A program made the position numbers and the translations under genes. Below, piece by piece: positions 1 through 11,723 of a DNA stretch of 64,000 nt (its first letter is position 1; every line of letters starts with the position of its first letter). The notes under the pieces are model-generated. The model was not told the origin of the DNA, searched no databases, and was given only the letters and a program-made list of their open reading frames with translations. This DNA is from Episyrphus balteatus (lineage: Eukaryota > Arthropoda > Insecta > Diptera > Syrphidae): positions 24,368,501 through 24,432,500 of the forward strand of contig NC_079135.1 in assembly GCF_945859705.1 (NCBI RefSeq), in the 5' to 3' direction.

Positions 1-612
1 AGCCGAAGTGATCAGTTCGTCTTTGATTCAGTCGTAGCTCGTAGATCAAAATTAACTATATAAAACGGAACTAGAAATTGTATCTATGTACCTATCTATA
101 ATTTTTTAAGTAAACATTGTTTTTTTTTTTTTTTTTTAATAGAATTGTGTATAGATACTTTGATAGTAAACTTTGAATTATTTTTGGAGAAGATATACTT
201 TAATTTCGGTTTGATGAGTTATGTCGGGGGGTTGGCGCATCTTGGGGGTGTGACTGGAAATCTACAAATTGTTTAGTGATTTTTTTTGGTTTTATTTTTC
301 TTTCGTATTTTCAAAAATTTGGAAAAAATATATATTTTTTGAATAAAATTTGAAAAAAATAAATCAACAAAAATTATCTTGTAAATAGAAAATTCTGAAT
401 TTATAATCTCACAAAAAAGTGCAGTGGTGATGATTTTTTAGAAGACAAAGAAAAAAAAGGAAAGAAAATAGTGTGATTTTTTTTTTCAAGCTTTTTTGAA
501 AACTCAAAGAAGCCTTTGGCTTGATAACTTTTTCGCTTGGAGTGGTGTTTTTTTTTTTTTTTTTTTTTTTGAAAAAAAATAATTTCTTCTTCTCAGAACG
601 GATTAATTTTGA
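1..612 (+). promoter_or_regulatory. Probable first promoter and 5' UTR of the host gene
   Basis: The left edge has two arthropod initiator-like motifs, TCAGTT at 12-17 and TCAGTC at 28-33, and a downstream AGATC at 43-47 that resembles a DPE core but lies about two bases off the ideal spacing from the first initiator. The following 600 bases are T-rich leader with several upstream ATGs and lead to the coding start at 613 and the donor at 649. A transcription start near 14 is inference; the true promoter may extend left of the window. Confidence 0.4.
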
Positions 613-648
613 ATGAGCCCAATGAGTGGATTACGCCATCAACTTAAG
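613..648 (+). CDS. Coding first exon A of an unrecognised gene (12 codons)
   Basis: The exon reads MSPMSGLRHQLK and ends exactly at a strong GTAAGT donor (649-654), phase 0. The next in-phase exon would be 21129-21167. Both ATGs in this exon have weak -3 contexts (T and C). After splicing, the ATG that opens the 21129 exon has A at -3, so translation could also start there. I do not recognise the peptide and cannot name the gene. The call rests on donor quality and on the fact that the downstream pieces splice in frame through to the right edge. Confidence 0.5.
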
Positions 649-654
649 GTAAGT

Positions 655-1596
655 TTTTGTTTATTTTTTTTGTTCTATATTTGAAATGTGCTACACAACA
701 TACCTACCCTTTTTTTTAAGGCTTCAACAAAGCAAACAAAAATTATGACCTCAATAAGGTTTTATTTTTTTTATTAAATAATTTTCGTCACACAATAATA
801 TTCGACGTCAATAATTTATTTTTTTCTTCTTTGCTTTTTTATTGTTGATTGTTGTTATTATTTTGTTGTGAATGATTAACCCTGAATGCGTACGCGGAGT
901 GCATATATGTAGTTAATAAGGGAATAAAGCAAATTGAAAATGATGATGGTGTACTAAGGGCATTTTGTAGAGAGACATAGATGTTTTGTGTATCAACTTA
1001 TTTATGGCTTCCGGAAGGAGAGTCACGTATGTAAATATTGTATACAAACAAAGATAATCTTTGACAGGTTGAAGAGCAAATAAATATAAATTTTATACAT
1101 ATTGTTTTGAATAGAACATAATGTATATTATTAAATTCAATATAGAGAAAATAAAAAGCTTTTACTTTTTAAGTTATTGTTTTTTTTTTATAAACATTTA
1201 TGATCTTAAAATTATAGAGTTGAGTTAAAATATGAGTTTCATGTTTATAAATGTCAATGTTCATTATTTGACACTTGAAAAAATTAATTGGTTTGGTTAC
1301 CTATACCAATCTCTTTTTCGCATTTTACGCAAAACTTCGTGAAAGAAACCATTTTTCATATTAAAATAGAAACATACAGCAGTTTTGTATTTTAATATAA
1401 ACCTTTCCTTAAACATTTTAGTACTCTGACAGCTTCAAAACTTTTAAATACGGCTTAAATTTTGATTCTCAAATGACCAATGCTCAAAGAATTTTGAATT
1501 TTTTTTCTGCGGATGAAAATTTTCAAAAAGAGGCACTTGGCAGTATTTGGTAATATGTAGGTAAATAATTTCTAATGGCTTTAGTTTCGTTATAGA
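655..1596. other. Intron stretch with nothing recognised
   Basis: AT-rich DNA with T-runs at 548-570 and scattered elsewhere. No open frame, terminal repeats or RNA-like fold was recognised. Confidence 0.6.
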
Positions 1597-2138
1597 CCAG
1601 TGCCGATGCCTTCAAAAACATTAAAAAGTACAAAAAAATCATAGTAGGATGAAACCCATTGGAAAAGGAGGTGAATATGATAAAAATGAAAGGAAAAATA
1701 TATTACGGGTAAACCAAGTTCGGGAAGTGGGTGGGTTGAGTTTTTAATGGTAAAAAATGGTATATCTCGATTTCCGGCAAAACTACAAATCCTATAGAAT
1801 AGAGTTGTATGGCAAAGTTGTAGGTAATAAAAAGATCTACAACTTTTGTATCAGCAATTTTTTCACATAACCTCAAAATTTATGTGAAAAACTCAAAAAA
1901 CCGAGTTTTTGGTTTTTTATTTTTATCTTTTTCAAAAACAAAAATTTTTCTACGAAATTTAGTGAAAACTTACCTTATTATGTCCCAAATACACTGTAAT
2001 TTATTTGATTTAAAATACTAATTTGTTTACCTTATTTTGATTTAATACCGAAAAAACACCCTAATTTTCAATCGAAAATTTACGTGTCAAAATATCAGCT
2101 TTTTTCAAAAAGTCGGTGGGCATTTCGTTCGTTAAAAT
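1597..2138 (+). repeat. Left arm of a GACCAGTGCC-type foldback element, truncated
   Basis: It starts TA-GACCAGTGCC like the complete element at 13008-14385. In the same order it shares a GGGTGGGTTG block, the hairpin motif GTTGTAGGTAATA...CTACAACTTTT, and ATAACCTCAAAA followed by T-rich sequence. No matching right terminus was found downstream, and a retrotransposon fragment interrupts it at 2150. Confidence 0.5.
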
Positions 2139-2149
2139 GTCTATTTTCT

Positions 2150-2420
2150 TCTTCTTCTTCTTCTTCTTCCTTTTTCTCGGCGCTGTTATGATCTCGATGT
2201 CGAGGGGATCATAACTTTCCCACGTTACTGCTTCACACTAGTGATCCGCCTGTGGGGTTCGCCGGGTTGACCTCAGAAATCGGCGGCAAGCCTCCCGGTT
2301 TTGTATTGTTCCGTTTCTCAGGCCAACTGAATGCTGGTGTTTTTGCATTTGCTTGTACCAGGAGTTTTTAGGCCTACCTTTCTTTTTATTTCGTTTTTTT
2401 ATTTTTTATTTTTTTATTTC
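2150..2420 (-). mobile_element. Short 3' fragment of a non-LTR retrotransposon
   Basis: Read on the - strand, about 2385 down to 2218 translates as GRPKNSW, a run of about 25 residues, NREACRRFL and a stop. This resembles the GRPK.W...A.DR..WR.. tail of many LINE reverse transcriptase ORFs. The 3' UTR ends in an AAG microsatellite at 2150-2169. The insert is flanked by an 11-bp direct repeat, GTCTATTTTCT, at 2139-2149 and 2421-2431, as expected of target-primed reverse transcription. It is locally GC-richer than its surroundings. The clade is uncertain because the catalytic domains are absent. Confidence 0.6.
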
Positions 2421-2479
2421 GTCTATTTTCTGATGGTGTAAAAAAAAATTTACATTAGTATACTATAGAACATGTTCTA

Positions 2480-2724
2480 GTAAAATTCAAAAAATGAAAA
2501 AGCTTGAATTCGAAAAAAAATTTGTATCATTGTTTACAATTTTGGCCTATTTATTCAAATTTACACTTTAATTACTCAAAAAACATAAGATTTCATGTAA
2601 CATTGATAAATCTTACGTTTTTTGAGTAATTAAAGAGTAAATTTGAATAAATAGGCCAAAATTGTAAACAATGATACAATAATATTTTTTCGAATTCAAG
2701 CTTTTTTCATTTTTTGAATTTTAC
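2480..2724. repeat. Near-perfect palindrome, arms about 110 bp
   Basis: The left arm begins GTAAAATTC at 2480 and the right arm ends GAATTTTAC at 2724. The arms carry matching blocks such as AATTTTGGCCTATTTATTC and its complement, with a loop of about 15 bases near 2600. It would form a stable hairpin. No coding capacity and no clear TSD. Confidence 0.75.
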
Positions 2725-3972
2725 AACATTTTAATCTGGCAACTTCTTTGGTTTTTTTTTGCAGAACAAGATGTAATTAGTTATTTCTTAAATATCAATG
2801 AAAATTCATTTTTTTCTAGGAAAGATTTTTACTTGAGAATTTTTTATTCTTTTCCAAGGTTTCCATCGTATTGTTGAAAGTAATAAGACAACGAAGAAAA
2901 TATCTTAGTTCTTGCAGTACCTACTCGTACATATGGTCAGTGCTGCCATTTCGAAATTTAAAAAAACATGATAAAAAACATGATTTCAGTTCAAAAAACA
3001 TGATTTATAAAAAAAAGCAAAATTTGAAAGAAAATGAACAACCACATCGTGACTAGGGGGGAATAAAACAAATTATTTCGAGTTCATTTTAGAAAATAGT
3101 AAAAAGTATCAGAAGTATAACTACACAGCGTACTTTTTGCAAAGATTTCTCTTTTTCCTTTTATAATAAAAAAAAACTTAATATTGGATTTATTGACGAA
3201 AATATGTTTTTAAAGTTCCATGAAGAATTTTAAGTTTTCATAAAAAAAATGTAAATGTTGCAGCACTTTTAAGAATTATGTTCACAAAATTTACGTTTTA
3301 TTTTGTGTCATTCGTTTAAATACACTTTGAAAAACGATTTTATGCAAAAAGCCAAATAATAAATAGTTAAAATTTTTCACCGATTTAACAATGTATGTTC
3401 CTAAATATGCTCAATTATGTATTGAACCTCAGGTCCCCAAATCGCGAATCAAAGACAGAAAAATGGTGAATAGTTCAATTTTAAATATACACGAACTACA
3501 AACATTTAATTAAAATTGATGAAATACGAGTAAATAAAGAAAATAAAACTTCTTGAATAACTCTTTATCCAACTTGTTTGTTCTTAAAAGAAGTTAATTA
3601 TGAAAGGAAAGCTTAAACTATTTAAATAACAGAAGTTAATGTCGACAGAAGTTATTGGTGCATATTTAAATAATGACAAAAAAACTTCGGCAACTTCTTC
3701 AACTGTTATACGGATTCCTCTTCAGTAGACAATGCTAATAGTAAACTTGATTCAAGTGGTAAAATATGTATATTTTTGCTGTTTTTGATATTATCTACCA
3801 GGAACTCATATAGCTTCATTTAAGAAAACAAAGCCAGTTCTTAATGCTTGAGGTCCAAGAATAACAGAAAGGGTCTCCTAGCTGTACCGACTTTTTTAAC
3901 AATGTCCTTTACCTTATCACGTAATAACTGTTTGTGGCCGAAGTTTTTGTTCAGATTCCATATCCATAAAAA
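2725..3972. other. Intron stretch with nothing recognised
   Basis: AT-rich DNA with no recognised element. The open frame at 2871-3056 is a low-complexity chance reading. Confidence 0.5.
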
Positions 3973-4961
3973 CACTGGTCTGCAAAATTTAACTTTTTTT
4001 TTCTCCTTCAAATAATTTTTTAATATTATGAAAGATTAGACTTTCCTGAATCTAAATCTGGCTTCAGAAAAATTCTATTTTTGTAAAAATGATTTTTGAA
4101 AAATGTGGGTAATTGCTAAAAAATCAACCTTTTAGATTTATTTGAACTCGTGCAAAATTAAAACTATTTGTAGCATTGAGCTCAAATTTGGAGGACTTAT
4201 TCCTCGTAATATGGCCTATCGATTGACACAAATATGTCCTTTAACATTAATGTTTACTCATATTTTAAAATACTGACTTATAAAAAAAGCAGAAATATCG
4301 AAATCCTTTACTTTTTAGTAAATCCAACATGAACAAAAACACCTTAATTAAGAACAATGTAAAAAATCAACGCCCACTTTTCTTATAGTTTTTGATCTGC
4401 TGAGTTAGAATCCGAAGTCAAAAATCACGTCAGGATTTTAAGATATTCGCATTAAAGTATCACAAAATCAAGTTTTTTCTTAGAAAATCTCAATAAAAAC
4501 TACTATATTTCACAAACCAGAGCTGACCGAAATTTTTTGAGTTCGGATTCAAAATCAGCACACTAAAGTCCATTAGAAAAGTATATTTTTGTTCTAGGGA
4601 GAAAGATATATTAATTTTTAGAGATCAGTTTTTTTTATGATAAGATATGCCAAACCTACTAAACTTACTTAAATTAAGATATCTCGGAGAAGAAAAGAGA
4701 TATTGGGAAGATTGAAACTGAATTTGAAAGAAAAAATAAGTTCTTTTATAAACCGTAACAATTTTAATTTAAAAATATTACATTATGCCAAAATATTTCT
4801 TCGAAAACAGCAAAAAAATGGGTTTTTAAGATTTTCTAACGGGAAAATCTAAAAAACGTGACGTGCTAGATCAATTCTGACTTCGGATTCGGAATTAATA
4901 TACAAAAATCCTTTAGAAAAGTATAGTTTTATTTAAAGAAGGATTTCCTTGCAGACCAGTG
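3973..4961. mobile_element. CACTG-ended non-autonomous DNA transposon, copy 1
   Basis: It begins CACTGGTCTGCAA and ends TTGCAGACCAGTG, a perfect 13-bp terminal inverted repeat. It is flanked by AAA on both sides (3970-3972 and 4962-4964), but the A-rich flank makes this TSD weak on its own. Internal blocks (a TTCGGATTC...CAGCAC block, and GATATCTC-type blocks) recur in the copies at 16701 and 61303. CACTA/CACTG termini with 3-bp duplications are a hallmark of the CACTA (EnSpm/CMC) superfamily. No transposase frame is present. Confidence 0.65.
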
Positions 4962-6271
4962 AAATCAAACGATTTGTTTAAAAATTCCGATGAAAATCAT
5001 TGTAAGACCTTCCAGTATTCTTCAGAACAATTAAAACTCTGAATTGTTGATGGGGTTTCCTATAAGTACATAGGACACACGGCAATTAAAAAATCAAATT
5101 GAATATTGGATGTTTGCAGTTCAAAAATTATATATTTCAACTTGGATTGTAAGTTAATTTTCGAAGCTGGTTACTAAGAACTAACATTTTTGAATATATA
5201 ATGATTCAGAGCAGCTTCTTGTCATGATTTTACCCGTGTAAACTTCCTATAAAACTCTAAAGAGCCAAAAAGACTTTACTGCGCACTTTAAAGAAGTACA
5301 CTTTAATACTCCGATAAATTAATAAAGAAAAAATATGTGTTTATGTCAGGCAAGCTGCATTTTACTTCTTTTGGGCTTGAAATATTTAAACCCACCGTAA
5401 AAATGTTTGATTGCAGTAAAAATACCTGTTTAGTTTATCCAGAAAATAAGAATTTCTGACATAATGTACTTGTACAATTTTATTGATATATATTATCAAT
5501 ATCTATCATCTTATTGACATTAATTCAATATCTTTACTTTAGCTACATTAACTAATTAAGTCTGATTTCATCAACTTATTTCATTACACCAAGATTGAAA
5601 TTGAAGCATAAAGCATAAGATAAGAAAGATAAGAAACACAAAATTGTGTTATGAATTACAATGAACTTATAACAATGATGATGAAAAATATTTTTTTCCA
5701 ATCAAAATATCAATTCCAATAAAGGTATTAAATCGCTTATTTGGATTTTTCTTTTCGAGGGGGAAGAATACCAATTGAAAAGATAAGTCACAAATAAAAA
5801 ATGACGATATCATTTAATAAATTATTTAACTAGCACAGCACGTAGCTGTTATGTTATGAATTGAAAATGATCCGGAACTATACATTTAAAGATAATAATT
5901 ATGGTATTTATAAAGCTTAAAGGTACATATATTTAAGTCAATTTTGTTTGAAAATAATAAAAAAAATTGTGTTGGTAGCGTATTAAATTGAGGATGTACA
6001 TTGTTCACCAGAAAAAAAAAACTTAATTCTGTTTAACCTTCTTAGTAAAGGCTAGACAATTCATACATTGTAATAGACCGACATTGAATGAATTAATCTA
6101 TTTCTTTACTTGTAGGGCATATCAAACCAATAGAAAACTTTTGAGGAATTTTACAAGAATCGGTTGTTCTCTTTGTGATGTGACCAATAATATTGTTACA
6201 CACACAGATACATAATTTGATCTCCGTGAACTGCGACCTCAAAATGTTTGATCCAAACTTGTCTAGTTACT
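4962..6271. other. Intron stretch with nothing recognised
   Basis: AT-rich DNA with no motif, open frame or inverted structure that I could support. Confidence 0.5.
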
Positions 6272-6930
6272 TTGTCTATGTTTGTCCAGTTTCCACCCAA
6301 TTTTTTCATTTGTCCACCCTTTAAAACAATTTTGGAGCAATTTTTTTTTATAGGAAGTCTAAAAAAGAGCCAAATTTTGAGATAGACGTATAAAACCAAC
6401 TGCAATCGTTTGTTCTATGTACTTATCAAATATTATCGTTTAAAAAAAAACAAATTTTGCAGTGAGAAAAAAAGTTGAAATTCCCATAAAATCCCCAAAT
6501 ATCAACTCTTTTCAACGAAATTTTAATTTTTGAAAAAAAAAAAAAATATAATTTTTGGGAATTTTAGGGGACCTTGAATTTTTTAGTACAAATTTTTTTT
6601 TGAATATCTTCTAAACGGAGGGTGAACAAACGACGATTTTTGGTATACATAAAGAAAAAAATGATTTTTGGGGATTTTCAATTTTTCAGTGCCAAATTTA
6701 TTTTTGAATATCATAGAGTGGAAAATTATAAAATTTAATATGTATATATGTAAAATTCAAGGTGGACAAACTATTGCAGTTAGTTTTATACGTCTTTCCC
6801 AAAATTTGAGCGTTTTAGACGTTTTTCATTTTTCAGACTTCCCATAAAAAAAAAAGAATTTGCTCTAAAATTTTGTTTTAAGGATGGACAAACGAACATT
6901 TTTGGAGGACAACAATGGACAAACATTTTT
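6272..6930. repeat. Foldback element with TTTGTCCA subrepeats
   Basis: The left arm (about 6272-6413) and right arm (about 6762-6930) are diverged inverted copies. Shared blocks include GACGTATAAAAC(C/T)AACTGCAAT, a GGAGCAATT-like block and GGAAGTCT. TTTGTCCA or TGGACAAA recurs at least six times. The middle is T-rich. The ends and TSD are not clear. Confidence 0.55.
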
Positions 6931-7024
6931 ATTTCTAAAAATAATATGCTATCAAGTTATTTAGAAACCAAAGATTTTGTATGAAAGTTTCGAAATGAAA
7001 AAACAAATCGATTTAAAAAATGAG

Positions 7025-7086
7025 CGTTTTGGTTAGTATGATGTACCGTCACGCCAGAAGTTCTGGGTTCAAATCCAGCCAAAACG
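7025..7086 (+). pseudogene. tRNA-like sequence (SINE head or tRNA pseudogene)
   Basis: CGTTTTGG at 7025-7032 pairs with CCAAAACG at 7079-7086. A T-arm-like CTGGGTTCAAATCCAG carries a good pol III B box, GGTTCAAATCC (7066-7076). At 62 nt it is too short for a tRNA and the D arm is degenerate. The GGTTAGTRYGATG and ACGCCAGA blocks match the reverse copy near 39500, which suggests a tRNA-derived SINE rather than a functional gene. Confidence 0.4.
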
Positions 7087-7129
7087 AATGGTTGAAAGTC
7101 AGTAGTTCCTATTTCCTTGGGGTCATCGC

Positions 7130-8900
7130 GTACTTTTTTTAGGAGCTAATTTTAAAGTAGCATAGAAAATTATCTTCAAAATTAAGCTGCGTAACTCTTT
7201 AAAGGTAAAATCTTATTTTTTAAAATTCAAAGTAAACTATAAATGAAAATATTTTAATTTTTAATAAATAGTTATCATTAAAATTGTCTTGACATTAGAA
7301 ACGAGAATTTGTCGAATGATCTAAAAATATTTTGCGTAACATTTATATCTCAATATTTGGACCTTGAAGTTTGAATGAAAAATTATTTGACCCCTCCTCG
7401 ACGAAAAAAACAACAAACAATGTAGTTTGTTGACAAAAATGTCATCTTCACCTTTTGGGTTAATAATTCAGTTTAAGAGACGTCTTAATTTATTTGTTTT
7501 TCATTTCAACATACTGTGAATATTTTTTCCCACTTATACATACCTTTTGCATGTATTTCTGCCTATTAACAAAATATTTTGCCAACATTATTTTATTCTA
7601 AGAAAAACTGCCACACTGTGAGTTATTTTCGATCGCAAAAAGAAAGAAAAAAAAACATAAAAACATTTCATTCGCCACCAACTGCCACCCGCCATCGAAT
7701 ACGGCGGGCGTCCGTCCGTCCGTGTCGCTTGGTCGTCGTCATTTGCATAAACTTTTGACATTAACAATCGAAACATCAGTTTTTTTTTTATATATTTTCA
7801 TTTTGGTGCACTTTGAAGGAAAAGCAAAACAATCGATTTATTTTTGGCGTGATTTTTATTTACCGTGAAAAAAAATCTCTCCGACACGCGAGAGAGTGAG
7901 ATCTATTTGCTTTTATATGACTTTTTGACTTTTTTTTTTAATTCGTTTTTTTTTTTCTTCTATACATAATCTGTATAATGTTTTGCTAAATATTTGTTTT
8001 TGTTAAAAATACATTTTTTTTTGTTTTGATATAAAATAAATGCGCGTTGGCTAAGAACAATGTAAACAAACTTTTTTTTTTCTTCTTAAAAATTTGTTAA
8101 TTTGCAAAATGATTGTCATTAATGGCGAGTATTGCAAGAAATTCTTTTACACGAATTGAACAAAATTTTTTGTTAAATGCCAAATGGTTATGATGAATTT
8201 TTGGGGAAATAATAAATAAAACAGATAAATTTTTTGAAGCCATCAATATCAAAAATAATTTTTTTCAAACTAAAAGTCGGACTTATTTTTCTGACTTCGC
8301 CTTGCCTAAAAATTTTAATCGTATAAACTTGCGATCCCATTCATAAATTTTTATTAAATTAACAAAAGACTATAGTAATTTTGTATAATACACATACACA
8401 TACATTTAGTAATCAACACCTTTCTATCATTAAAAAGTCTTGTGTTTATAAAATTTCATGATTAACCCATTAATTTTATTACTAATTGTCAAAAATTAAG
8501 AACGTGTGTTTTATTTATTCAAATTATAATGTATTTTTTTGACACCTATCAAAAAAAGTAAAATAAAAAACTTCAAAAGATTTGGTTAACACATTTGATG
8601 TGCAAATTAATTTATTTGCAAATACTTTCGTTTGTGCGCTTTGTTTGTAATTATTTATAAATCTTTGAGTTATTTTTGTTTAATAATATTTCAAATATTA
8701 ATAATTTTGATTTTATGGGATCATTGGAGTGTAAAAAAAAAGTATTTTTTTAAAATATGTTAAGTATCTTACGAGTGTTTTAAAATGTAGTTATATATAT
8801 AATGGTAATGGTTTTAAACAATTTAATTTAACTGAAACGGCTTCGTTGATTTTAACACATTTTGTTTTTAACACACCGAAAAAAGCTCTTGGTTGGTGCT
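7130..8900. other. Intron stretch with a GC-rich GAGA-bearing patch
   Basis: Mostly AT-rich. Positions 7680-7745 are GC-rich with CCGTCCGTCCGTG, and 7876-7905 contains CGACACGCGAGAGAGTGAG with GAGAG motifs. The patch could be an intronic enhancer or promoter, but no exon follows it. Around 8840-8905 a fragment (TTTTAACACA..., ACACACCGAAAAAAG...) resembles the right arm of the element at 47435-48652. Confidence 0.3.
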
Positions 8901-9529
8901 TGGTAGCTAAATAAAAAAATCATTAATTTTGTGATAAAAGCTAGCTCGAATCAAAAGGACACTAGGAATTTTTTTATAGGTAAAAAAGTTACTTTGAAAA
9001 TAGTACCAAGATGCCATTATGAAAAATATATGATTTAATTACATTACAATAAAGAATAAAACGAATGGAAAATTTCCTTTTACAAAATTCTGGCGTCAAA
9101 ATACTGATTCCAAATTCTGCTTTTTGAAGTGAACACTTCTTTAGTATCGAAGTGATTTGAAACAAGATGAAACGAAAACGCGACACGACTTCAACTTGTT
9201 ATAACTTTTTTGTTTTAAAAGATAGATGAATGAAATTTATACTGTAGATAGATAATTGAATAAGTTATAATTGTACAAAATTTCAATTAATTTCATATTC
9301 AAAATTCGGAGATAACGGTAAAAAGATGTTCTTTTCCAACACACCTTATATCTTTTGATCTAGTGCACATACAAATTTGATTTAACTTTAAAACGATAAC
9401 ATAACCTTACGTGCTCTACAAGTTACACAATCTTAAATTGAAAAAAAAAAATTAAAAATACCTCTGTTGGCGATGACCAGCTACCAGTGTAGGAAGTACC
9501 GTAATCTCAGTCTGGAAATTCGACATGGT

Positions 9530-9905
9530 TGACTTTAAAAAATTCTAACTTCTCTTGTAGACATCTTTGAAATAAGAATAAATATACATCATCAAGGTGA
9601 AACAATAAGCTTTCACATGGTATACAATTTTGTATAGGTTGTCAAACAAAAAAATTGATTTAATAGCATGAGAACATAAAAATAAATGTTTTTTTTTTGC
9701 TTTTTGGATGAAATTTCATCGAGTTTAAAAAATTCTAGCTCTTTTTGTAGATGTCTCATACACCTGATGGATATATATATTTTGAGCTAAGACAATAAGC
9801 TTTCAGATGATATAAAATTTATATAGGTTGTGATATAAAAAAACATTAATTTGAAGGTGATAGAATAAAAATAGGTAGATTTTTTCTATTTTTTTTTTTT
9901 TGCAA
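9530..9905 (+). repeat. Diverged direct duplication, unit about 190 bp
   Basis: Two adjacent units share TTTAAAAAATTCTA, TTGTAGA...TCT, GACAATAAGCTTTCA-like and ATATAGGTTGT blocks at similar spacing (first at 9536-9650, second at 9723-9835). No coding capacity. Confidence 0.5.
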
Positions 9906-11721
9906 GAAAAATGATTTTTTAAGGTTTCACTTCTACCACGTTTGAATTGCACACTTGTTTTTTTTTTGAATTAGGTATGTTTTTCTAAATTCTGTTTTAT
10001 AAAATTCTGCAAAAAAAAATAAAAAAAAATATTTCAAAAATTTAAAAAATCGCTTTTTAATATTTTCAAAACCTTTTTTGTTTTTTGCTCATTATATTTA
10101 CAGAATAGCAAAATATGACGTTTTAGTAACTTTTCTATTCCTTGTTAAATTCTTTTACTTTTTTGATTACTTCTTATATTTTCAATTTTTCGAATATTCA
10201 TTTTTATTTGATAAATTAATTAATTTAAAAATATGTACATATTAAGAAAAATGTTTTAATGCTAAATATTTTTCAAGAATAATTAAAAACTTATTTATGT
10301 ATAAATCAAAAGTTGAACTAGATTACTGAGGTTTTATTTTTTGTATGAAAAAGAAAACAAAAGAGATTATTTATTTTTGTTCAAATATTATGCTGTGAAT
10401 TTTGAAAGACAGATTATTCGTTTTAAAAGCTATATTTTGAAGTCAGAATTATGATCCCATTTTTTTTTCAATTCAAATTCAAAGAGTTTAGTTTTTTTAT
10501 AATTCAATTTTCGTACTTTTTGTTTTGAAATACAAAAATATATTTGCATTAAAAAATTTGGATTTTTGAAAACGGGCGAATACATTTTTGGAAACTTTGA
10601 TAAATATTTTTTGGGAGATGATATTTTTACCTCGTATCTTCGTACTTCTAATTCGATCAAGCTTTGCACAAGGGGCGTACAGATATTAAGAGTGTAGAAA
10701 TGTCATTTTGAAATATGTTTATGATTTTATTGTAACTAACTTGCTAATAACAAACTTGAAGTTTTTTTTGTGTACCACCTTTCTTTCAACTTAAAAAAAT
10801 AAAATAGAAAAAATCTCTTTTTTCCAGCACCTACATTGGGCTTACTAAAGTTATATTTTTGCACTTTAGCTTCCAAATGCCACTACTAGAAACGGGAAAA
10901 CTTATTGTACATTTATGAGCACCTCATGCATAAAGTTAAAATTCCTTTGATCGTTTAAAAATACAACAAATACATACATAAATTGTTTCGAGCTAAAGTC
11001 GCCAATAAAAATTGAAAATCTGTCAAATTGCATATGAATTTTAAAATTTCCGATTTTAAATGGCGACTTAATAGAGTGTGAATAAATTGGGCCTCAGTCA
11101 ATAATGTTCTTAATGTGTTTGATTTCGTTATAAAAAAATTAAATAAAATATTAACAAAGACTTTCAGTGTCATCAACCACAAAACAATTAAAAAAACTCC
11201 AAAAAAGCCAATAACTCAATAACTCCACTCAACAATAAAATTTCATTTTTAATGTTTTTGCAATTATGATAAACATTTTAACATTTTAATTGCATCACAA
11301 TAACAACAATTAATTTAATATTCTTATTTCGAAAAAGATTATTTGATTTCGTCTGAATTGTTTTTGTAATTTTATTCAACGTCTGCTCTGAGACTTCACA
11401 TTTAGTACATGAGAAAAAAAAATATTATATTTTTTGTCAAAAATATTTTGAATGTCTTCTCCTACATTTAATTCATAAATGGGGAATTTCGTTCTACATA
11501 GGGAAAGGTAAAGAAATTCCAATTTTTTGTTCTTGTTTTTTTTTTTTTTTTCAAAACCAACCTTTTCGGAGGCAATACCTCTTGCAACAAGTTTACAAGC
11601 CTTCAGAGTATCACTTTCATAAATAACTGCATCTCATCTTATCTGTTCGGACTCAGCAGAAAATTGTATGCCACCTCCATTCTTTTAAACAAATTACAAA
11701 GCTTGCCACACATAAAGTTTG
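9906..11721. other. Intron stretch with one small inverted repeat
   Basis: AT-rich DNA. Near 10994-11068 AGTCGCCA and TGGCGACT bracket a block whose interior (CTGTCAAAT, AATTTTAA) and right flank (GAGTGT, TTGGGCC) recur at 30974-31070, so this is a small dispersed repeat. Nothing else recognised. Confidence 0.4.
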
Positions 11722-11723
11722 TA

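Noticed and set aside
7025..7086. Functional tRNA gene
   Set aside because: The total length of 62 nt and the degenerate D and anticodon arms do not allow a normal cloverleaf. It is kept only as a tRNA-like relic.
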